Assembly (NCBI GenBank): GCA_016702705.1
Contig: JADJDM010000001.1
Coordinates: 496,001-560,000 of the forward strand
Direction of reading: 5' to 3'
DNA: 64,000 bases
Source of the DNA: Bacteroidota bacterium
GTDB taxonomy: Bacteria > Bacteroidota > Bacteroidia > B-17B0 > Aurantibacillaceae
Positions 1 to 7,545 of the stretch are shown here, piece by piece. Position 1 is the stretch's first letter. The number at the start of each line of letters is the position of its first letter. The translations under genes and the position numbers were made by a program. Below the pieces are notes generated by a model that did no database searches, had not been told where the DNA came from, and saw nothing but the letters and a program-made list of their open reading frames with translations.

Positions 1-130
1 TATTTAATGTAAAAAAATACGTACTAAATAATTTCCAATTTTTTTCAGTGGTTCATAAAAACAATGGATGAATTAATAAAGTTTTTATGTTAAAATAGAA
101 TTAAAGAAAAGAGCATACTCTTTAATAAAA

Positions 131-157
131 AAGCCTCAGATTTCTCTGAGGCTTTTT
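131..157 (-). terminator. Intrinsic terminator downstream of the tRNA
   Basis: An 8-bp perfect stem (GCCTCAGA, loop TTTC, TCTGAGGC) lies at 133-152. A-rich sequence precedes it and T-rich sequence follows, so it could act on both strands. It begins a few bases beyond the 3' end of the minus-strand tRNA, so its obvious job is to end that transcript. Confidence 0.8.
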
Positions 158-160
158 TGT

Positions 161-233
161 GGTCCCACTTGGAATCGAACCAAGCACCTACTGATTATGA
201 GTCAGTTGCTCTAACCGAATGAGCTATAGGACC
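161..233 (-). tRNA. tRNA with CAU anticodon (elongator tRNA-Met, or tRNA-Ile2)
   Basis: The reverse complement folds as a complete 73-nt cloverleaf. The acceptor stem is GGTCCTA paired with TGGGACC. The anticodon stem ACTGA/TCAGT encloses loop CTCATAA with anticodon CAT, and the T arm is CTTGG-TTCGATT-CCAAG. CCA is not encoded. A CAU anticodon is shared by initiator Met, elongator Met and lysidine-modified Ile2. The paired first base excludes the usual initiator form. Elongator Met is preferred, but Ile2 cannot be excluded from sequence alone. Partial copies of its 5' half follow at 234-578. Confidence 0.9.
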
Positions 234-527
234 AAAATATCATTACAAAAAAGAACGTTTCATCCTCCGCACCTACTGCCCCGATAGCTATCGGGGGTGT
301 CAGTTGCTCTAACCGAATGAGCTATAGGACCAAAATATCATTACAAAAAAGAACGTTTCATCCTCCGCACCTACTGCCCCGATAGCTATCGGGGGTGTCA
401 GTTGCTCTAACCGAATGAGCTATAGGACCAAAATATCATTACAAAAAAGAACGTTTCATCCTCCGCACCTACTGCCCCGATAGCTATCGGGGGTGTCAGT
501 TGCTCTAACCGAATGAGCTATAGGACC
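234..527 (-). repeat. Three identical 98-bp tandem units, each a tRNA 5'-half remnant with a palindrome in the anticodon loop
   Basis: Units at 234-331, 332-429 and 430-527 look identical base for base. Read on the minus strand, each holds the 5' flank and 5' half of the neighbouring tRNA: acceptor 5' strand, D arm and ACTGA of the anticodon stem. A 20-nt segment containing CCCCGATAGCTATCGGGG replaces the anticodon loop. Then come CAGTAGGTGC and unrelated flank. The T arm and 3' acceptor strand are absent, so these are not functional tRNAs. The stretch contains no gene. Confidence 0.9.
279..296. repeat. 18-bp perfect palindrome CCCCGATAGCTATCGGGG (first of three copies)
   Basis: The sequence equals its own reverse complement. 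Further copies lie at 377-394 and 475-492, and a variant with T/A ends lies at 548-565. Each sits in what would be a loop of the tRNA cloverleaf. It resembles a REP- or MITE-like short palindromic element, although no mobilising gene is present in the window. Confidence 0.85.
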
Positions 528-578
528 AAATGTTTTTTCTCTAACCGTCCCGATAGCTATCGGGAGAGCTATAGGACC
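528..578 (-). repeat. Fourth, shorter tRNA remnant with the palindrome in the D loop
   Basis: On the minus strand the remnant starts GGTCCTATAGCTC as in the intact tRNA. It then has TCCCGATAGCTATCGGGA (548-565) in place of the three bases ATT, then CGGTTAGAG, and then diverges. The palindrome therefore occupies the D loop rather than the anticodon loop. This makes it an insertion distinct from those in the three upstream units. Confidence 0.8.
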
Positions 579-666
579 AATTAGGGAATGCAAATTTAGA
601 ATTAATTTGCTTTATTGCAAAAATCTTAATTAGAAAGGGTAAATTTACGGTCCAAATAGCTCGGTA

Positions 667-2112
667 ATGCAAAAAATACAGAATTATATTAATGGTGAAC
701 TAGTTGCTCCTGTTGGCGGACAGTACATGGATAACATAGATCCTTCAAGAGGAAAAGTTTATTCACTAATTCCCGATTCGGATGAAAAAGATGTGGAAAT
801 TGCTATAAAAGCAGCAAAAGCAGCCTTTCCTTCTTGGTCAGTTACGCCTAAAGATGTTCGTGCAGCTTATATAATGAAGATTGCTGATTTGATTGATGCT
901 AATTTGGAGCGTTTAGCAAAAGCAGAATCTTTGGATAATGGAAAACCATTGCATTTATCTAAAACAGTTGACATTCCTCGTGCTGCAGCTAATTTCCGTT
1001 TTTATGGAACAGGTATTATGCATTACTCTGCGCAATCTCACAGTATGGAAGATAGTGCTGTAAACTATACTTTACGTCAGCCAGTTGGTGTTGCAGGTTG
1101 TATTTCTCCTTGGAACCTGCCCCTGTATTTATTTAGCTGGAAAATAGCGCCTGCTTTAGCTGCTGGTTGCACTGTGGTGGCAAAACCATCAGAAGTAACG
1201 CCTATGACGGCTTATTTGCTTTCTGAGCTATGTATTGAAGCAGGTTTACCAAAAGGTGTTTTAAATATTGTACATGGCTTAGGGCACAAGGTTGGCTCTG
1301 CTATTGTTTCTCATAAAGATGTTCCTGTTATTTCATTTACTGGAGGAACTAAAACCGGGGCAGATATTGCGCGTGTTGCAGCTCCTATGTTTAAGAAAAT
1401 GTCATTAGAGTTGGGAGGAAAAAATCCTAACATCATTTTTGCTGATTGCGATTATGATAAGATGCTTTCAACAACAATGCTTTCATCGTTTGCTAACCAA
1501 GGACAAATTTGTTTATGTGGTTCACGCATTTTTGTTGAGCGTCCTATTTATGAAAAGTTTAAAAACGACTTTGTAGAGAAAACAAAAAAATTAGTTGTTG
1601 GAGAACCATTTGGAGAAAAAACAAAAATCGGGGCAGTGGTTTCAAAGCCGCACCAAGAAAAGGTTTTATCTTATGTTGAATTGGCAAAAGAAGAAGGCGG
1701 AAAAGTTTTATGTGGCGGACATAAAATAGTGTTAGAAGGAGAATTTGAAAATGGATATTATATTGCTCCAACGATTATTGAAGGTTTAACATACGATTGC
1801 AGAACCAACCAAGAAGAAATTTTTGGACCTGTTGTTACCATTATGCCTTTTGATACAGAAGAAGAAGTATTGATGTATGCGAACTCAACCATTTACGGTT
1901 TAGCATCTACAGTATGGACAGAAAATTTAACTCGCGCGCATCGTGTTGCACAAAATTTACATACCGGAATAGTTTGGGTAAACTGTTGGTTGTTGCGTGA
2001 TTTGCGTACACCTTTCGGTGGAGTTAAATCGTCAGGAGTAGGTCGTGAGGGAGGTTTCGAAGCAATTGAGTTCTTTACAGAACCAAAGAATGTTTGTATA
2101 AAATTAAAATAG
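667..2112 (+). CDS. NAD(P)-dependent aldehyde dehydrogenase (hydroxymuconic semialdehyde dehydrogenase-like)
   Basis: A full-length 481-residue ALDH that oxidises an aldehyde to a carboxylate in the cytoplasm. The Rossmann-domain motif PWNLPLYLFSWK is followed by FTGGTKTG, the general base Glu248 in LELGGK, and catalytic Cys282 in NQGQIC (another Cys follows at 284). Overall it resembles the 2-hydroxy- and 2-aminomuconic semialdehyde dehydrogenases of catechol and kynurenine breakdown, but no other gene of those pathways is nearby, so the substrate is inferred only. It starts at an ATG directly after the tRNA-remnant region. It ends 6 bp before thiL, so the two are probably co-transcribed. 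Confidence 0.9.
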   Translation: MQKIQNYINGELVAPVGGQYMDNIDPSRGKVYSLIPDSDEKDVEIAIKAAKAAFPSWSVTPKDVRAAYIMKIADLIDANLERLAKAESLDNGKPLHLSKTVDIPRAAANFRFYGTGIMHYSAQSHSMEDSAVNYTLRQPVGVAGCISPWNLPLYLFSWKIAPALAAGCTVVAKPSEVTPMTAYLLSELCIEAGLPKGVLNIVHGLGHKVGSAIVSHKDVPVISFTGGTKTGADIARVAAPMFKKMSLELGGKNPNIIFADCDYDKMLSTTMLSSFANQGQICLCGSRIFVERPIYEKFKNDFVEKTKKLVVGEPFGEKTKIGAVVSKPHQEKVLSYVELAKEEGGKVLCGGHKIVLEGEFENGYYIAPTIIEGLTYDCRTNQEEIFGPVVTIMPFDTEEEVLMYANSTIYGLASTVWTENLTRAHRVAQNLHTGIVWVNCWLLRDLRTPFGGVKSSGVGREGGFEAIEFFTEPKNVCIKLK

Positions 2113-2118
2113 AATTAC

Positions 2119-3156
2119 ATGTTAGAAAATAGTAGCAAGACGGATTTATCGTCACTTGGTGAGTTTGGATTAATTGATCATTTAACAAAACATTTTGAAA
2201 TTGTAAATGAATCAAGCATTAAAGGAGTTGGAGATGATGCAGCTGTAATTGAGTATTCTGGAAAACAAACATTGGTTTCTACTGATATGTTAGTAGAAGG
2301 CGTGCATTTTGATTTGAGTTATGTTCCTTTAAAACATTTAGGCTACAAAGCAGTAACAGTAAACCTTTCGGATATATGTGCTATGAACGCAATGCCGAAA
2401 CAAATTACCGTTTCTATTGCAGTAAGTTCACGTTTTCCAGTTGAGGCATTAGAAGAATTGTATAGCGGAATACAAGCAGCATGCAATAACTATAAAGTAG
2501 ATTTAGTTGGTGGAGATACTACAACATCATTAACAGGATTAATAATTAGTGTAACCGCAATTGGCGAAGCATTAAAAGAAGATATTACCTTTCGCAACGG
2601 GGCAAACGATAAAGACCTTATTTGTGTAACAGGCGATTTAGGCGGGGCATACATGGGCTTGCAGCTATTAGAAAGAGAAAAATCGGTATTTAAAGACAAT
2701 CCAAATCTTCAACCTGATTTGGAAGGCAATGATTATATTTTAGAACGTCAATTAAAACCAGAAGCACGAATTGATATTCCTATCTTATTAAAAGCATTAG
2801 GTGTAAAACCAACATCTATGATTGATGTAAGCGATGGTTTAGCTTCCGAATTATTTCATTTGTGTAAACAATCCGATAAAGGCTGTCAGTTGTTTGAAGA
2901 AAAAATTCCTATCGATCCAATGACGTATGATAGAGCGCGTCAGTTTAATTTAGATCCTACTTTGTGTGCATTAAGCGGAGGAGAAGATTACGAATTGCTT
3001 TTCACTGTTCCTTTAGCAGATCATGAGAAAATAGCTAATCATCCAGATATCACTATCATTGGCCACATGACACCAAGAAGCGAAGGATTAAACTTAATTA
3101 CAAAGAACTTAGTTTCTGCACCATTGAAAGCGCAAGGCTGGGATTCTTTTAAGTAA
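2119..3156 (+). CDS. thiL: Thiamine-monophosphate kinase ThiL
   Basis: This enzyme phosphorylates thiamine monophosphate to thiamine pyrophosphate, the last step of cofactor synthesis, in the cytosol. The 345-residue length fits the family. Characteristic glycine- and aspartate-rich motifs are present: GVGDDAAVI at 36-44, STDMLVEGVHF near 54, VGGDTTTS near 130, TGDLGG, IDVSDGLASEL and SGGEDYELLF. These form the metal-ATP site of the AIR-synthase/PurM-like fold. It follows the aldehyde dehydrogenase by 6 bp, with no evident functional link. A minus-strand HTH gene converges on it. Confidence 0.95.
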   Translation: MLENSSKTDLSSLGEFGLIDHLTKHFEIVNESSIKGVGDDAAVIEYSGKQTLVSTDMLVEGVHFDLSYVPLKHLGYKAVTVNLSDICAMNAMPKQITVSIAVSSRFPVEALEELYSGIQAACNNYKVDLVGGDTTTSLTGLIISVTAIGEALKEDITFRNGANDKDLICVTGDLGGAYMGLQLLEREKSVFKDNPNLQPDLEGNDYILERQLKPEARIDIPILLKALGVKPTSMIDVSDGLASELFHLCKQSDKGCQLFEEKIPIDPMTYDRARQFNLDPTLCALSGGEDYELLFTVPLADHEKIANHPDITIIGHMTPRSEGLNLITKNLVSAPLKAQGWDSFK

Positions 3157-3157
3157 A

Positions 3158-3407
3158 CTACAACTCATCAAAGCCTTTTGAGAAAAATTCTTTAAGAGAT
3201 TTATTGTGAAGTTCTAATATTTTTTAAGAGAGAGCGTAATGTAAGATTGGAACCATTTTCCATGCGCCAGTATTGTTTACGGTCGAGGTTATGATCTAGC
3301 GCAAAGGTTTCGTAGCTGTTATAACCAGCTTTTATACGAAGTTCCTTTATTCTCTCTCCCGTTTTCCGAATATTTTCGTCGGTGATATTGTGAAGTTTTT
3401 TCGACAT
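3158..3407 (-). CDS. Small XRE-type helix-turn-helix regulator, frameshifted
   Basis: The open frame gives 68 residues with an HTH core (ERIKELRIKAGYNSYETFA, then RKQYWRMENG) and stops at 3201. Removing one base from the T6 run at 3220-3225 extends the protein to 82 residues. The new end reads LKILELHNKSLKEFFSKGF and stops at 3158-3160, just past thiL. That ending is what small Bacteroidota HTH proteins normally have, so the frameshift is very likely an extra homopolymer base. It is probably a DNA-binding repressor of unknown target. A possible operator lies upstream at 3433-3455. Confidence 0.7.
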
Positions 3408-3432
3408 TTACTGTGGTGTAAATGTTTAATTA

Positions 3433-3455
3433 ATGCCACAAATTAATTACGGCAT
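3433..3455. promoter_or_regulatory. Possible operator: ATGCC-N13-GGCAT inverted repeat
   Basis: A 5-bp dyad with an AT-rich centre (AATTAATTA) lies between the divergent HTH gene (start 3407) and the protease gene (start 3589). Dyads in this position often bind the adjacent regulator. The arms are short and could be chance. Confidence 0.3.
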
Positions 3456-3588
3456 ATATTGCACAAATCAACTTTTTTATTTAGATTTACTTTGAGTATT
3501 TAAAGGAGTATTGATTTGTTTTTATCTCGTTTTTGATTTTATGTATAAAACTAAAAGAGATATAAAAGGAAGTTGAGCTTAATAATTA

Positions 3589-5161
3589 ATGAAAAAGCAA
3601 TTATTTATAACCCTATTGATTTCCATTTTTGGACTACTTGCCTATGGGCAAAACAAAAAGTTGGATTTTGAAAAACTAGACGATGCCGTTGTCTTAGTTA
3701 TGCGTTTTGATGAATTTGGAGAATTCATTGGTCACGGAAGTGGATTTATAATTGACGAGGAAGGAATTGTTGTAACAAACTATCATGTCTTAAAGGATGC
3801 TTATGCAATAAAGGTAAAAACAGAAGATGGGGCAATGTATGAAATGGAAAAGATTCTTGCTGGTAGTGAAGAAATTGATTTGGCTAAATTTAAAATCAAA
3901 AAACATGTTCCAAACGAAAGATTCCCACGTGTGCAAATTTCCAACCAGTTTCCCAAGAAAGACAATCAAATTTGGGCAATTGGTTCGCCTTTAGATACAA
4001 TACTAATGAATACTTTGAGTAAGGGAATTATTTCTAAAACATACTTCAATGGTTATCCTGGACTTTCCTTGGGAAAGGTTCTTCAAATGAATGCTGAAAT
4101 ATATCACGGAAGCAGTGGCGGCGCATTATTTAATACTAAGGGAGAAATTGTAGGAGTTACATCTGGAGGGAGAAAAGATGCTGCAGAAAAATCACTACAT
4201 ATAAATTTTGCGATATGGATTGGTGAACTCAATAGCCTTCCTCTTATTAATAAGGAAAAAATATTTGATGAAACAAAATTGAGAGTGAAATTAAGTTTTT
4301 TACATGAATTACAATACGACAGGAAATGAAATTTATTTATTTGTTGATGGAATTTACGCAGGTAAACTCACATCATATTTTACTGAGTTGCCAAATTGTG
4401 GACAGCCAGGAACTTTATCGGGATATGTAACACAAGGTGAGCATTATTATGTTGCAAGAGATTACAAAAGCGGCAGAATATGGAGTGGAATAATAAATAT
4501 TGAGAAAGAAGAATGTCGCATAATAGGGCTTGATAATAGACCCAATGAAACACAAAAGGAGTACAAAGATGAGCCGCATGTAATTTTAAGGGAAGGAGAA
4601 ACTAATTATGTACCAAGTGTTCAATTAAAAAATAGAACGCCACGTGTTCTTTATAATACAATGTTTTCATTAGGCACTAATTCAATGTGGGAATTCGATG
4701 CAAAAACAATTACAGCTAGCGCTGAATTTTATTTTAAAGAGAATAAAATCTCAATACGACCAAACTATCAATATGCAAACCAATACCAAAATTTCTCAAA
4801 AGACAGAGCTTATTCATTAAACTATAATTACCTCGGTGCTGATTTAAAAGGTATATGGACAGATAATTCATTTCCCCTTTGCTTTTATGGTGCTGTTGGT
4901 TTAGGCGCTGCAAGTATTGTGAAAGATTTTTCAAAACCAGAATTTGTACAAAACGGGGTTTACCTTACTACACCAAATTATACTAAAGAAAAAACCAAAA
5001 CAAATGGAATTTTACCTTCTGCAAAGATTGGAATAGAACTTTATTTCACAAGTAAAATATGTTTGTCGGCAGATGCAGGGGTAGTATATAATTCAGGAAC
5101 TAAAAAAGTTGATGCGATATTAGGTTTATTATTAGGATATAGATTCGACTTAAAAAAATAA
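3589..5161 (+). CDS. Secreted trypsin-like serine protease fused to a C-terminal outer-membrane barrel-like domain (frameshifted)
   Basis: Two overlapping frames (3589-4329 and 4304-5161) join into one 523-residue protein if one base is dropped from the T6 run at 4296-4301; the total length of 3n+1 agrees. Residues 1-20 are a signal peptide. Residues 25-200 form a DegP/HtrA-like trypsin fold with His66 (TNYHVL), Asp97 (EEIDLAKF) and Ser176 (HGSSGGAL). A small beta-rich domain follows (NEIYLFVDGIYAG), with Cys residues. The last ~180 residues have alternating aromatic strands ending in LLLGYRFDLKK, typical of a short outer-membrane beta-barrel. The next lipoprotein gene starts 12 bp downstream. 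The fold calls are by eye; the fusion depends on the frameshift correction. Confidence 0.75.
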
Positions 5162-5172
5162 AATTTGTAATA

Positions 5173-6396
5173 ATGAAATCAAGATTAAAATATTTTATAC
5201 CATTATTATTGTTGTTCGTTTTCACGGCTTGTAATAGATCAGATTGTAACAACGGCAGAAAGGATGGAGACGAAAGAGAAATTGATTGTGGCGGCTCGTG
5301 CCCCGATTGCCCACCTTCGGTAACAACAAAACCTGTAAGTTCAGTTGCAACAACCACTGCCACGTTTTCCATGGATTATTATCATACAACAGGCACAAGT
5401 AAATCATCCGAAGGTTTTATAGAAAAGGGCTTTTGTTATGGAACATCAATAAACCCTACAATTGATAATTATGTTAATGCAATTACAGGCAACTTTAATG
5501 CAAGTGGTGACCATACAATATCAATTACAAATTTAACACCCGAAACAACATATCATGTTCGTGGTTATATAAAAGATAAAACAGCTATTGCTTATGGTAA
5601 TGATATTACTTTTGCGACTTTGCAGGGCCCATTAACAATAATAACAAGCCAACCAACAGCAATTACTAGTAATTCAGCAAGTGTGGTAGGAAGTATTATC
5701 ATTAATACGAGCTCTTATACTATAATCTCAAAAGGAATTTGTTATGGTACTTCGGCTAATCCAACGATTAATAATTTAAAGGTATTAAATAATGGTGCAA
5801 TAAATTCATTTACTTGTAGCTTAACAGGTATGATAGGAAACACAACATATTATGTTAGGGCTTTTGCTGAAACAAACAATGGAGTTTTTTATGGCAATGA
5901 AGTTAGCTTTATGACAGGAAATGTTTCAGCAATTTCCATAGGTCAAAATTATCAAGGAGGTATAATTTTTTATATTGACAATACAAATCAACATGGTTTA
6001 ATTGCCGCAACAAATGATTATATTAATAGCGTTGGTTGGACTAGTGGATTTAGTTACACAACAAATGCACTAGATTCAGTATTAGGCACGGGGGACATCA
6101 ATACAAACAAAATAATAAGCATTTCAGGTACACTTAGTACATATGCAGCTAGTGTTTGTTATAATTCTACTATGAATTCATATAACGATTGGTTTTTACC
6201 CTCAAAGTTTGAACTTAATCTTTTACGAAATAATCTTTATTTATCTGGTGTTGGAAATTTTAATTCATTTGTTTATTGGAGTTCGACAGAATGTGCGAAT
6301 GGTAGTTATGCTTGGGCACAAGTTTTTTCAACAGGCCAACAAATATCCTCTTCGAAAAATTTGATTAGATATGTGAGGCCAATAAGAAAATTTTAA
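5173..6396 (+). CDS. Surface lipoprotein with Cys-rich motif, fibronectin-like repeats and a DUF1566 (Lcl-like) C-terminus
   Basis: The 407-residue precursor has a lipobox FTAC with acylated Cys20. A Cys-rich segment follows (CNNGRKDGDE then DCGGSCPDC), as seen in many Bacteroidota surface lipoproteins. Two FN3-like repeats lie between about 50 and 250, each with a GxCYGTSxNPT motif and a later TYxVRxxA strand. The C-terminal ~150 residues (QNYQGGIIFYID, NDWFLPSKFELNLL, YWSSTE, RYVRPIR) match the DUF1566 fold, which in Legionella Lcl binds glycosaminoglycans. It lies 12 bp after the protease-barrel gene, so co-transcription is likely. An adhesive role is inference. Confidence 0.8.
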   Translation: MKSRLKYFIPLLLLFVFTACNRSDCNNGRKDGDEREIDCGGSCPDCPPSVTTKPVSSVATTTATFSMDYYHTTGTSKSSEGFIEKGFCYGTSINPTIDNYVNAITGNFNASGDHTISITNLTPETTYHVRGYIKDKTAIAYGNDITFATLQGPLTIITSQPTAITSNSASVVGSIIINTSSYTIISKGICYGTSANPTINNLKVLNNGAINSFTCSLTGMIGNTTYYVRAFAETNNGVFYGNEVSFMTGNVSAISIGQNYQGGIIFYIDNTNQHGLIAATNDYINSVGWTSGFSYTTNALDSVLGTGDINTNKIISISGTLSTYAASVCYNSTMNSYNDWFLPSKFELNLLRNNLYLSGVGNFNSFVYWSSTECANGSYAWAQVFSTGQQISSSKNLIRYVRPIRKF

Positions 6397-6426
6397 ATAA
6401 ATATAACCTCTAATAATTAATTAGAA

Positions 6427-6702
6427 ATGCACAAACAGGAAGCCGAAGAAAAAATAGAAATATTAGTTAAAGATTTAGCTGGAAAAAGAGTTCATCTTAA
6501 ATTAAGTATGAATCCTCGCGGCGAAATTATAGATAAACTATTTATAAAAAAGACTTCGACTGCAGATGATAGTTGGGAAATATTTGTTGAGTTTTTTATT
6601 AGAGATTTTGAACCTCCCACTTTTGCAAATACAGCCATATATACTGGTACTGCATCAATTTCTTTGGATGAATTAGAAAACAATTATAATATAGTTAACT
6701 GA
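6427..6702 (+). CDS. Small hypothetical protein
   Basis: A 91-residue protein with no signal peptide or membrane segment. It is moderately charged (KDLAGKRVHLKLSMNPRG at the N-terminal half), with a later aromatic stretch (WEIFVEFFIRDFEPPTF). I do not recognise a family. It lies 30 bp after the DUF1566 lipoprotein on the same strand and before another small hypothetical gene, so it may belong to the same transcript. Its codon use looks native. Confidence 0.5.
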   Translation: MHKQEAEEKIEILVKDLAGKRVHLKLSMNPRGEIIDKLFIKKTSTADDSWEIFVEFFIRDFEPPTFANTAIYTGTASISLDELENNYNIVN

Positions 6703-6771
6703 ATATACGGTATTATAAGTGATTAGATTTATTGAATTATTGAAATAATTATCGTTGTAGAAGACTTAAAC

Positions 6772-7023
6772 ATGAATAGAAACAAATATATTTTAGAAAC
6801 TACTTATAAAGGAAGACCAATTAAACTCATTTTTATCAGAAAAAATGGAAACAATGCATTTCGCAATTTCCATGTTCGCTCTGAAGATGATGAACATAAA
6901 TTTGCAATAAAATATAATGGAAGTGTCTTTGTTATTGAAGATATAAAATCAAATGATACAACAAATTGGTTTTATTTAGAAATGGAAAAAGCAATAGAAT
7001 TAATAAAGGATGAATTGATTTAA
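6772..7023 (+). CDS. Small hypothetical protein
   Basis: An 83-residue soluble, basic protein starting MNRNKYILETTYKGRP and ending in an acidic-basic helix (YLEMEKAIELIKDELI). I recognise no family. It is the last plus-strand gene before the convergent gldH. The arrangement with the preceding small gene suggests a pair of accessory genes of unknown role. Confidence 0.5.
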   Translation: MNRNKYILETTYKGRPIKLIFIRKNGNNAFRNFHVRSEDDEHKFAIKYNGSVFVIEDIKSNDTTNWFYLEMEKAIELIKDELI

Positions 7024-7062
7024 GTTTGTCGAACAAAAACATAACAAGAGATTAATCTCATC

Positions 7063-7545
7063 TTATTTCTTACTCTTCTCAATCGTCAAACCAATATCCA
7101 TTATAAATGGTAATGGGTCAAGTGAGGGCTGGTCGCCAAAACGCATGGCTTGTTCAAATGTAAAAGTGTATTTTCCTTTTTGAGGGAACTTAGTGTTCTT
7201 CTTAAATAAAATGCTGTTATCCCATAAATCACCAGCACCTTTTCCTAACCAATTTCCTTTTTCATCAGCAAGCAAACACTCCAAGGTATCTGTTTTTAAA
7301 GTACCGTCAGGGTATTTAGTGTGTAAGTATAAAAACAAATTACGATACATATAGCTATCAGCATTACGCACATTGATGTAAACATCATGACGGTTTTCGG
7401 TGTCTTGTATATCAGCTTCTAAAACAATTTTATTTGCTTTTTCCCAACCCTTATCTTCAGGAATACTTTTGTATTCGCTAAACACTACATCACTGTTACA
7501 CGAAAAAAGAAAAAGAGCTACTGCTATGTAAAACGCGTATTTCAT
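7063..7545 (-). CDS. gldH: Gliding motility lipoprotein GldH
   Basis: The 160-residue lipoprotein precursor has a lipobox LFSC (Cys16). Its sequence has the GldH pattern: NVRNADSYMYRNLFLYLHT, then GKGAGDLWD, then FPQKGKYTFTFEQAMR. GldH is required for gliding in Flavobacterium and works with the gliding/T9SS envelope machinery. It directly follows ricT; the stop of ricT and the start of gldH abut, so they are translationally linked. The ricT-gldH order is conserved in Bacteroidota, which supports the call. Confidence 0.88.
   Translation of the reverse strand: MKYAFYIAVALFLFSCNSDVVFSEYKSIPEDKGWEKANKIVLEADIQDTENRHDVYINVRNADSYMYRNLFLYLHTKYPDGTLKTDTLECLLADEKGNWLGKGAGDLWDNSILFKKNTKFPQKGKYTFTFEQAMRFGDQPSLDPLPFIMDIGLTIEKSKK

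Noticed and set aside
234..527. CRISPR array
   Set aside because: The repeats are directly tandem without variable spacers, are tRNA-derived, and no cas genes are present.
234..578. Additional functional tRNA genes
   Set aside because: The repeated tRNA fragments lack the T arm and 3' acceptor strand, and the palindrome replaces the anticodon or D loop.
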